Shown here: piece after piece, positions 15,421-23,511 of the stretch
How the letters are laid out: each line of letters opens with the position of its first letter
Position numbering within the stretch: the stretch's first letter is position 1
NCBI GenBank assembly: GCA_027016315.1
Contig: JALWAP010000102.1
Span: 1-34,815 of the forward strand
DNA: 34,815 nucleotides
Origin: Anaerolineae bacterium
GTDB taxonomy: Bacteria; Chloroflexota; Anaerolineae; S016-19
Reading direction: 5' to 3'
Notes under the pieces: generated by a model
The model's database searches: none
Seen by the model: only the letters and a program-made list of their open reading frames with translations
What the model was told of the DNA's origin: nothing
Translations under genes and position numbers: made by a program

Positions 15421-15444
15421 CTGTCGCTGACGCCCTCGTTGGGG
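15421..15444 (+). other. attC5 right half-site
   Basis: CTGTCGCTGACGCCCTC followed by GTTGGGG. The 17-mer aligns with the right arms at 11142, 12864, 13701 and 14523. A left half in the expected form is missing; AGCTATC at 15325 is one mismatch from the expected AGCTAAC, but it lies inside the IS3 relic and may be chance. A further core, GTTAGGT, occurs at 15448-15454. Confidence 0.6.
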
Positions 15445-15461
15445 CTGGTTAGGTGCATCGT

Positions 15462-16118
15462 ATGCAAGGACTTTACAGCGTTTCACCTGCTTTGCTAGCG
15501 GACGTGAAGAGCATTGGAGAGAAAGTCCGTGGGGAGCTTCAGGGCGGGGTGTCTTTGGTGGAATACATCACCTTACCCGAAGCGGGGCAACACGTTGTGT
15601 TGCGTTTTGAAGTCCGGAAGGAAATCTCCAGCCTGGACGAAATAGATGCGCTCGAGAACAGGCTGAGCCGGTTGGCGGGCGAATGGTTCTGGGTCGTGCT
15701 CGTGGGCGAGACATACAGCCGGGTGAATCCGCAGTTGCCTTTGGCAGAGATGCCGATACGGCTGGAGAAATTCGCACAAGTCGTCATGCACGAACCTGTG
15801 CCGCTTGCGTCGACGCCGTTTGCTTCAGAGATCGGGAAAGATGGGCAAACCATCCGTGCGCACATCCCGCTGTCCCCTGGGGATTGGGTCTGGGAAGTGG
15901 AAGTTCCTCTGTCGGCGGGGGAAGTTTTGCCGATTATCCGGGTAGTCTCGGGAGAAGAGCGTGGCGAGTGGGTGGTGACCATCGGTGAACGAGAGTTCGC
16001 GGTGGAGTACGTCCCTCACAGCGCCGGTTACGAGGGCCTCGTGAAGGCCTATCCGCTGGCACGCAAAGCGGGAATGGCGCTCATTCGGTATGTTTTTGAA
16101 CACACCGGCGACGTGTGA
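15462..16118 (+). CDS. Unrecognised soluble protein
   Basis: 218 residues with no membrane segment or signal; the composition suggests alternating beta strands (HVVLRFEVRKEI, WFWVVLVGETYSRV, WVWEVEVPLSAGEVLPIIRVVSGEERGEWVVTIG) and a helical end. I recognise no family. The ATG at 15462 has AGGTG 6 bases upstream; a GTG at 15453 is the alternative. It starts directly after the last half attC site, so it is either a sixth cassette lacking its attC or the first chromosomal gene at the right edge. Its higher G+C favours the second. Confidence 0.72.
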   Translation: MQGLYSVSPALLADVKSIGEKVRGELQGGVSLVEYITLPEAGQHVVLRFEVRKEISSLDEIDALENRLSRLAGEWFWVVLVGETYSRVNPQLPLAEMPIRLEKFAQVVMHEPVPLASTPFASEIGKDGQTIRAHIPLSPGDWVWEVEVPLSAGEVLPIIRVVSGEERGEWVVTIGEREFAVEYVPHSAGYEGLVKAYPLARKAGMALIRYVFEHTGDV

Positions 16119-16254
16119 GGCCATCCCGTGCCCAATGCTGGCAGCAGCAGGCGGTGGCTGCGCCGATGGCGGGGCGGAAGGCATCGAGGGTAAAGCAAAA
16201 AGAAGTACACCGCCAACGAGGATTTTGCATTTTGATCAGGGGGTATCTTTTGAA

Positions 16255-17835
16255 ATGAGACACTTTGGTACGCTGAAGGCACTCTACGCCGTCTTGGGGG
16301 CTTTGTTGGCCGCAATGGTGATCACTATTGCGGCAGGAGCATCCCCATCAGAGCAACCGTTCTCCGCAGGGGACGTCTTCTTCGCTTCCCGCTATGATTG
16401 CTATGCTCCGGGGGAAACCATCGTGCTGGACTTCCGGGGCCTGCCGGGGAACCCGAACGACTGGGTCGGCATCTACCCCAAGGCTGCTTCCAACGACTGG
16501 GACAACGTGCTCGTCTGGTCGTTCACCAACGGCTCCCAGGCGCTCGATGCCGCCCCCGGCCCCACCGAAGGGAGCGTCAGCCTGCCCGGCTTGCCGGAAG
16601 GTGACTATGAAGCGAGACTATTTTACGATAACTCTTTCGACCTGGAAGCGATGGACGCCATAAGGGTGTCCTACTCCTGCGCTTCTGTCTGGCCAAACAA
16701 GGATGTGTATGCGCCTTACGAGCCAATCGTCGTTAACTTTGCCCACTTGCCCGGCAACAGCAACGATTGGGTAGGCGTCTACCCCGAAGGTGCTTCCAAT
16801 GATTGGGAGAACGTCCTCGCGTGGTCGTTCACTAACGGTTCACAGGCTCTGGACGCCATGCCCGGCCCGATCAACGGGAGTGTGACGCTGGACGGGTTGC
16901 CAGCCGGAAGATACGATGTCCGCCTGTTCTTCGACAACGGCTTCGATCTCCAGGCCGAAGCGGAGATCGAGGTGGCCGAGGGTCAGCGCACTTACGGCCA
17001 GTCGCTGGGAAAGCCTGTCTCGGTGGAGACTTACACGGACGGCGCATTCTATTATCCTTCCGACATCTCCACGGAGAACCCGACGCCGGTGGTGCTTTTC
17101 GTCCCGGGATGGGGATCGCAGAACGCCTCGGACTACGAAAGCCTGCTTCGTTTCGTGGCGAGCCAGGGGTACACGGCCGTGTACGTGCGCGACCCGGCGC
17201 AGTATAGCGCGGCTACGTTGATCGAACGATTCGAGAACCTTGTGCTGCGGGACGATGTCCTGCCTTATCTGGATACGACCCGATTCGGGGTCGTGGGGCA
17301 TTCGTCCGGCGGTGGCATGGCTTTCACCGTGGCTCGTCATTTTCTCCAGAGAGGGTGGGGAAGCCAGGGGAAGTTCGTGTTTGCCATGGCGCCGTGGTTT
17401 GCGTTCGACATGACGGAAAGCGCTTTTGGAAGTCTGCCGGGCAGCCTCGATGTGGTGATTCTGCAATTTGGTGACGACATGACCACCGACCCGAGGATTC
17501 CGCTGACGATTTACGGGTTGCTTTCCAGCGTGCCTGCGGAGAACAAGGACTACGCCGTCGTTCCTGGTGTGGAACATTCCTACCCGACCGGAGACAAGCC
17601 TTTCGAGCAGATTCAGGGCGTACTCAGGCCGCTCGACGCCCTCATGGACTGGGCGTTCAACGGTCGGGAGGAGGCGTACAGCGTTGCCCTGGAGAATGGC
17701 AGTGACGACCCCGTGGGCGCGGGCATTCAGGAAGTACAGCCTTCCTCCGCGTACGAATACAAGTGCTACGCTGAGGGCAACGACGCTCTGGCCGAGGCTT
17801 TGAGTCGTGATGGAATAGATTACTGTCACCCGTGA
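16255..17835 (+). CDS. Secreted alpha/beta hydrolase with two N-terminal WVG(I/V)YP repeats
   Basis: 526 residues. Residues 1-28 are a signal peptide. Two homologous domains of about 90 residues follow (about 38-125 and 126-217), each with LPGN.NDWVG(I/V)YP, A.SWSFTNGSQALDA-type and YD.RLFFDN-type strands, resembling SKICH-like beta-sandwich modules. The catalytic domain (about 225-480) has a G-H-S-S-G nucleophile elbow with Ser350, an acid candidate in LQFGDDMTTD, and His441 in GVEHSYPTG. It probably cleaves an ester or similar bond outside the cell; the substrate is unknown. The ATG at 16255 is chosen because the signal peptide begins there, with AGGGGG about 11 bases upstream. The longer frame to 16090 overlaps the preceding gene. 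Confidence 0.85.
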   Translation: MRHFGTLKALYAVLGALLAAMVITIAAGASPSEQPFSAGDVFFASRYDCYAPGETIVLDFRGLPGNPNDWVGIYPKAASNDWDNVLVWSFTNGSQALDAAPGPTEGSVSLPGLPEGDYEARLFYDNSFDLEAMDAIRVSYSCASVWPNKDVYAPYEPIVVNFAHLPGNSNDWVGVYPEGASNDWENVLAWSFTNGSQALDAMPGPINGSVTLDGLPAGRYDVRLFFDNGFDLQAEAEIEVAEGQRTYGQSLGKPVSVETYTDGAFYYPSDISTENPTPVVLFVPGWGSQNASDYESLLRFVASQGYTAVYVRDPAQYSAATLIERFENLVLRDDVLPYLDTTRFGVVGHSSGGGMAFTVARHFLQRGWGSQGKFVFAMAPWFAFDMTESAFGSLPGSLDVVILQFGDDMTTDPRIPLTIYGLLSSVPAENKDYAVVPGVEHSYPTGDKPFEQIQGVLRPLDALMDWAFNGREEAYSVALENGSDDPVGAGIQEVQPSSAYEYKCYAEGNDALAEALSRDGIDYCHP

Positions 17836-17973
17836 AGGCAACGGGGAAATGCCGATGCTAAACTTACGCGTTCCAGGAGGCTATTCGGGCTTTGATGTTT
17901 AGCCGCCGGTTTTTCTGTTGGGGGGGTCAGGTGCGGTAGTATTAAACCACAAACATTTTACAAGGAGGTACAA

Positions 17974-18852
17974 ATGTTTTTTGGGGGAGGCGACAAAGTT
18001 GCCATCGAGATCGATCCTGGTCAGGGGCCATTTTATCCCGGCAGTCCGTTGAACGTCTCCATCACCTTGCGATCGAAGAAAAAAGTCAAAGTAAGCGAGG
18101 TCAGGGCGGTGTTGCTCTTTCACGAGCAGTATCGGTACAAGGCCGTGGAGGAGGACGATGACGGCGATCGACAGACCAGGGTCTACACAGCGCACAAGGA
18201 TTGGGAGGTTCACAAGGACTTGTTGATGGGCGGGGAGACCATTCCGGGAGGCTTCGAACAGACCTACCAGTTGGATTGGAAAATCCCGGAAGACGCTCAG
18301 CCCCCGTATTCTGGAAAGGTGATCCAGGCCAAGTGGCTGATAAAGGTCACGCTCGATCGCAAACTGCGCAAGGATATCAACAAAGAGATCGAGCTTCCTA
18401 TCATCGTGCCGCCGCCGGGAACGCACGGCGGAGCGGGAGAATACGGCCATGCCAGCCATTCCGACAAAGCCGATATGCAATTGTGGCTCCCGAGGGTGGA
18501 GTGGGTGGAAGGCGAGACGATAGAAGGCAAGCTGAAGATCTACGCACACGACAACATATCTTGCAACCATGTACGCATCGAGCTGACCCGGAAGGAAGAA
18601 GTTTTCCGCGAAAACGGCAACGTTTTTACCGTCACCGAGTTCAAGGAACGCATTTCGGGCGGTGTGAAGCTCAGGTCCGGAGAGACCAGCGAGATACCTT
18701 TCTCCATTGCCATCCCCAAGAAAGGATGCCCAACCCTTGATACGCCCGTCGGACGGGTGACCTGGACGCTCAAGGGGATCATGAGCAGGCGGCTACGGAA
18801 GGACTTCACGGTTACCCAGGAAATCTTCGTTTACAACGGCTCAAAGGCATGA
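17974..18852 (+). CDS. Arrestin-fold protein (Spo0M/arrestin-like)
   Basis: 292 residues without signal or membrane segments. Two beta-sandwich halves are visible: about 5-150 (VAIEIDPGQGPFYPGS, VSEVRAVLLFHEQYRYK, IQAKWLIKVTLDR) and about 165-292 (WVEGETIEGKLKIYA, HVRIELTRKEEVF, FSIAIPKKGCPTLD, VTWTLKGI). This is the layout of arrestin N- and C-domains, as in bacterial Spo0M. It is probably an adaptor or scaffold rather than an enzyme. The start is firm: AAGGAGGT 4 bases before the ATG. It is followed by the bidirectional terminator at 18905. Confidence 0.8.
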   Translation: MFFGGGDKVAIEIDPGQGPFYPGSPLNVSITLRSKKKVKVSEVRAVLLFHEQYRYKAVEEDDDGDRQTRVYTAHKDWEVHKDLLMGGETIPGGFEQTYQLDWKIPEDAQPPYSGKVIQAKWLIKVTLDRKLRKDINKEIELPIIVPPPGTHGGAGEYGHASHSDKADMQLWLPRVEWVEGETIEGKLKIYAHDNISCNHVRIELTRKEEVFRENGNVFTVTEFKERISGGVKLRSGETSEIPFSIAIPKKGCPTLDTPVGRVTWTLKGIMSRRLRKDFTVTQEIFVYNGSKA

Positions 18853-18904
18853 TCGGATCGCTGGAACCCATTTATGTAAATGAGGTAAGCGCAGGGCGAA
18901 ACAA

Positions 18905-18934
18905 AAAGAGCTGGACGGATTAGTCCAGCTCTTT
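18905..18934. terminator. Bidirectional terminator between arrestin-like gene and tRNA-Arg
   Basis: AAAGAGCTGGAC and GTCCAGCTCTTT form a perfect 12-bp stem with a 6-base loop. A-rich and T-rich edges serve both the rightward gene and the leftward tRNA. Confidence 0.85.
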
Positions 18935-18953
18935 AACGTTTATGCTCTCCAGG

Positions 18954-19026
18954 CGCCCCTGGCAGGACTCGAACCTGCGGCACGCGGTTTAGGAAACCGC
19001 TGCTCTGTCCTCTGAGCTACAGGGGC
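18954..19026 (-). tRNA. tRNA-Arg (anticodon CCT)
   Basis: A 73-base cloverleaf: acceptor GCCCCTG/CAGGGGC, D-loop AGCTCAGAGGACAGAGC, anticodon arm GCGGTTTCCTAAACCGC with CCT, and T arm GCAGGTTCGAGTCCTGC. The CCA end is not encoded. It reads AGG codons. Confidence 0.95.
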
Positions 19027-19041
19027 TCTCTTTGCACCCAA

Positions 19042-19070
19042 ATTCTACACATACCACACTAACAACGCAA
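19042..19070 (-). promoter_or_regulatory. Promoter of tRNA-Arg
   Basis: Leftward TTGCGT (19070-19065), 17 bases, TAGAAT (19047-19042), ending 15 bases before the tRNA. Confidence 0.7.
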
Positions 19071-19101
19071 AAATCGCATGCGCGAAAGGCTTGATCAATA
19101 C

Positions 19102-19136
19102 ACAAAGCGGGCATATGAGGCATATGCCCGCTTTGT
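19102..19136 (-). terminator. Terminator of ssrA
   Basis: ACAAAGCGGGCATATG and CATATGCCCGCTTTGT form a perfect 16-bp stem with a 3-base loop, starting 5 bases after the tmRNA 3' end. Leftward transcripts end in UUUGUGUAUUG. Confidence 0.88.
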
Positions 19137-19140
19137 TAGG

Positions 19141-19542
19141 TGGAGATGGCGGGAATCGAACCCGCGTCCGGAGAGTTCGGCCTTGGACGTCTACAAGCTT
19201 AGCCACCGCTTTCACTCTCGCCCGGGGTCCCCCGGTGGCAAGGTACCGTCCGGGCAAAGCCGATTTAGCTCCACAGTCCTATCGGCGTCAGGCTGCTGCC
19301 CCCTGCAGTCTCTGACGGCACTCCCGGGAGCTGCAGGGCACCTCCCGAGGTACCGAGACCGCCTTCAGGCGGTCGTTTTTCTCCCCTACTTACGCAGCCA
19401 GCGAAGCAGGCTGAGCCGCGAAGCGGGGGAAAGTAAAAGCGTTAGCTTTGGCACTTATTTGGTTGCCCCTGTTTTACGAGGTAGAGGCACCTCGGCTTGC
19501 AGTCCTCAGCCTCAACGCTCCCCGTCGAAGCCTGTCATCCCC
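19141..19542 (-). ncRNA. ssrA: tmRNA (ssrA)
   Basis: One-piece tmRNA of about 402 bases that rescues stalled ribosomes and tags their products. The 5' end GGGGATGACAGGCTTCGACG and the 3' tRNA-like end GACGCGGGTTCGATTCCCGC followed by CATCTCCA are diagnostic; GGGGATG pairs with CATCTCC with one G-U. The reading frame (19452-19390) encodes a 20-residue tag beginning AKANAFTF and ending PASLAA, then TAA. Many tags are nearer 10-15 residues. CCA is not encoded. It has its own consensus promoter and terminator. Confidence 0.95.
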
Positions 19543-19553
19543 ATGCATTATCA

Positions 19554-19581
19554 ATTATACAAATTTGTTCGCCCATGTCAA
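19554..19581 (-). promoter_or_regulatory. Promoter of ssrA
   Basis: Leftward TTGACA (19581-19576), 16 bases, TATAAT (19559-19554): full consensus boxes, with the tmRNA starting 12 bases beyond. Confidence 0.88.
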
Positions 19582-19588
19582 GGGACAG

Positions 19589-19617
19589 TTGCAGTAATTT
19601 TGTCCAAACGTTATACT
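19589..19617 (+). promoter_or_regulatory. Promoter of the ligA operon
   Basis: TTGCAG (19589-19594), 17 bases, TATACT (19612-19617), 100 bases before ligA and divergent from the ssrA promoter. Confidence 0.72.
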
Positions 19618-19662
19618 GTTCCCAGAAGCGAAATGTGTTACCTGAACCCAGAGAAACTGTGA

Positions 19663-21768
<2,106 letters not shown>

Positions 21769-21813
21769 TCACGCCGGGCCGGATAGCGACAATTCATCAT
21801 CGCGGAGGTACAG

Positions 21814-22863
21814 ATGGCATGGCCTGAGAAGGAAAAGATCGTCTTCGGGGTCGAAAACATGTTGAAAGTGAACATGGGCCTCAAACCGGGCGAGCAACTG
21901 CTCGTCGTAACCGATATTCCAACGACCAAGCAGTGGAACGTCGAACCAGGCCCGTGGATCATCGACGTATCGGAACGGGCGCTGCTCGCCAAGCTCGTGG
22001 CGGAAATCGCTGCAGAACGGTTTCCGGAAAACCCGGTGACTTTCCATCCATTCCACGCAACCGGGAGCCACGGCAAGGAACCGGACGGCAGCACCGCAGC
22101 GCTGATGCGGAAGCCGCAGGTAATCCTGGCGATAACCACCTACTCCCTTTCCCACACCAACGCCCGCATGAACGCCACGAAAGCCGGAGCCAGGATAGCG
22201 AGCATGCCGGGGTTCGAAGCGCAGATGCTGGAGGAAGGCGGCCCGATGGCAGTGGACTACCTGCAAGTCTCCAGGGATTGCCACCTCTTTGCGTCCAGGC
22301 TCACCGCAGCAAGCCGGGTGGAAGTGAAAACACCAGCTGGCACAGACCTCCGATTCAGCATCGCGGGGAGGACCGGGCATGTGGACGATGGACTCTACAA
22401 CACCGACGCCCGGTTCGGGAACCTCCCGGCGGGCGAAGCCTACATCGTGCCGGTAGAAGGCACCGGAGAAGGCGTGCTGGTAGTGCAACCGGGATGGTAC
22501 CCCAACCTCACGGAGGAAATGGTTCTCGTATTCGAGCACGGGGAAGTGGTCGAGCTAAGGGGCGGGGGAGCCGTCGGCGATCACTTCAGGGCGCTTTTGC
22601 GGGTCGGCAACCGGGAGGAGCCCTACAAATCCCGTCGGAACCTCGCCGAACTCGGCATTGGCACCAACCCGAACGCTAAAAGGCCTAACAACGTGCTCGA
22701 GGCCGAGAAAATCAAAGGCACCATCCACATCGCCATCGGAGACGACATCCATATGGGAGGCGCCGTAGAAGCAGACATGCACGAGGACTTCGTCCAACCA
22801 ACGCCAACCCTCTCCCTCGACGGGGAAGTGGTGATAAAAGACGGCATCTGGCAGATCGAGTAG
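21814..22863 (+). CDS. M29-like metallo-aminopeptidase family protein
   Basis: 349 residues, cytoplasmic. The C-terminal pattern LAELGIGTNPNA, TIHIAIGDDIHMGG and DMHEDFVQPTPTLSLDGE carries the Glu, His and H-x-D metal ligands of the M29 aminopeptidase T family and the related NicX-type ring-cleaving enzymes. The N-terminal half (LKPGEQLLVVTDI, HTNARMNATKAGARIASMPG) also fits. A peptidase is the usual annotation, but substrate and even reaction class are uncertain in this superfamily. Start: GCGGAGGTACAG before the ATG. It lies 45 bases after ligA and 46 before hpt. Confidence 0.85.
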   Translation: MAWPEKEKIVFGVENMLKVNMGLKPGEQLLVVTDIPTTKQWNVEPGPWIIDVSERALLAKLVAEIAAERFPENPVTFHPFHATGSHGKEPDGSTAALMRKPQVILAITTYSLSHTNARMNATKAGARIASMPGFEAQMLEEGGPMAVDYLQVSRDCHLFASRLTAASRVEVKTPAGTDLRFSIAGRTGHVDDGLYNTDARFGNLPAGEAYIVPVEGTGEGVLVVQPGWYPNLTEEMVLVFEHGEVVELRGGGAVGDHFRALLRVGNREEPYKSRRNLAELGIGTNPNAKRPNNVLEAEKIKGTIHIAIGDDIHMGGAVEADMHEDFVQPTPTLSLDGEVVIKDGIWQIE

Positions 22864-22909
22864 CATGGCAGTGACACAACCATCCGAAGAAAGGAAGGCC
22901 GATTAGACC

Positions 22910-23470
22910 ATGAACACCATCGAAAAAGACGTCGCAGAAATTCTCATCGACCAGGAATCCATTGCAAAACGCGTGGAAGAAATGGGGGCGCAGATCAGCG
23001 CCGATTACGAAGGCACTGAGTTGATGCTGGTCGCAGTGCTCAAGGGAAGCGTAGTCTTCCTCAGCGACCTGATGAGGCACATAACGATCCCACACACGAT
23101 CGATTTCATGGCTACCTCCAGCTACGGTCACGTCACGGAAAGCACCGGCGTGGTCAAAATATTGAAGGATTTGGACATGCCGGTCACCGACAAACACGTT
23201 CTCATCGTAGAAGACATCATAGATACGGGCAACACGCTCGCCTATCTGCTCAGGATACTGCAAGAGCGAAATCCCAAATCGATCAGGGTTGCGACATTGT
23301 TGGACAAAAAAGAAAGGCGGACCGTGCCCGTGGTGGTGGATTACGTTGGGTTCGAAATACCAAACAAATTCGTAGTCGGGTATGGCCTGGACTTCGGCGA
23401 GATATACAGGAATCTCCCCTACATCGGGGTGCTCAAGCCCGAGATTTACGCCTCCGGCTTGAGCGGATGA
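22910..23470 (+). CDS. hpt: Hypoxanthine phosphoribosyltransferase
   Basis: 186 residues; salvages hypoxanthine/guanine to IMP/GMP with PRPP. The PRPP-binding loop is VLIVEDIIDTGNTLAYLL, the flexible loop region is MATSSYGHVTESTG, and VGYGLDFGEIYRNLPYIGV is the family C-terminus. The start ATG has AAAGGAAGG upstream with a rather long spacer. It is the third gene of the ligA operon; GMP supply would suit the adjacent GDP-sugar-type enzyme, though this may be coincidence. Confidence 0.95.
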   Translation: MNTIEKDVAEILIDQESIAKRVEEMGAQISADYEGTELMLVAVLKGSVVFLSDLMRHITIPHTIDFMATSSYGHVTESTGVVKILKDLDMPVTDKHVLIVEDIIDTGNTLAYLLRILQERNPKSIRVATLLDKKERRTVPVVVDYVGFEIPNKFVVGYGLDFGEIYRNLPYIGVLKPEIYASGLSG

Positions 23471-23511
23471 TGAGCGAATTGGCCTGGCTTGCGCCGTAAA
23501 GGGAGTGCATC

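Larger units (their letters stand above)
10079..15444 (+). mobile_element. Integron-like gene cassette array lacking an integrase (CALIN)
   Basis: Five cassettes are delimited by cores of the GTTRRRY type at 10079, 11159, 12881, 13718, 14540 and 15438. Each intact attC-like site runs from an RYYYAAC-like core to the next GTT core and is 103-131 bp long. For cassettes 1 and 2 the starting core (GTTGGGC, GTTAGCC) is the exact reverse complement of the core opening the same cassette's attC (GCCCAAC, GGCTAAC), a diagnostic integron property. All genes point the same way. No tyrosine-recombinase integrase gene is in the window. Confidence 0.85.

Noticed and set aside
11042-15444. The spaced repeats of the cassette region as ordinary dispersed (REP-like) repeats
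   Set aside because: Exact core complementarity within cassettes 1 and 2, unpaired bases in the folded arms and strict gene-repeat alternation fit attC sites better.
10079-15444. Integron integrase or phage genes within the array
   Set aside because: No frame carries tyrosine-recombinase motifs or phage structural features; only the IS3 orfA relic relates to mobility.
16119-16254. Sixth attC starting at GCCCAAT near 16131
   Set aside because: The core-like match is not followed by a left arm of the array type or by a matching GTT core downstream.
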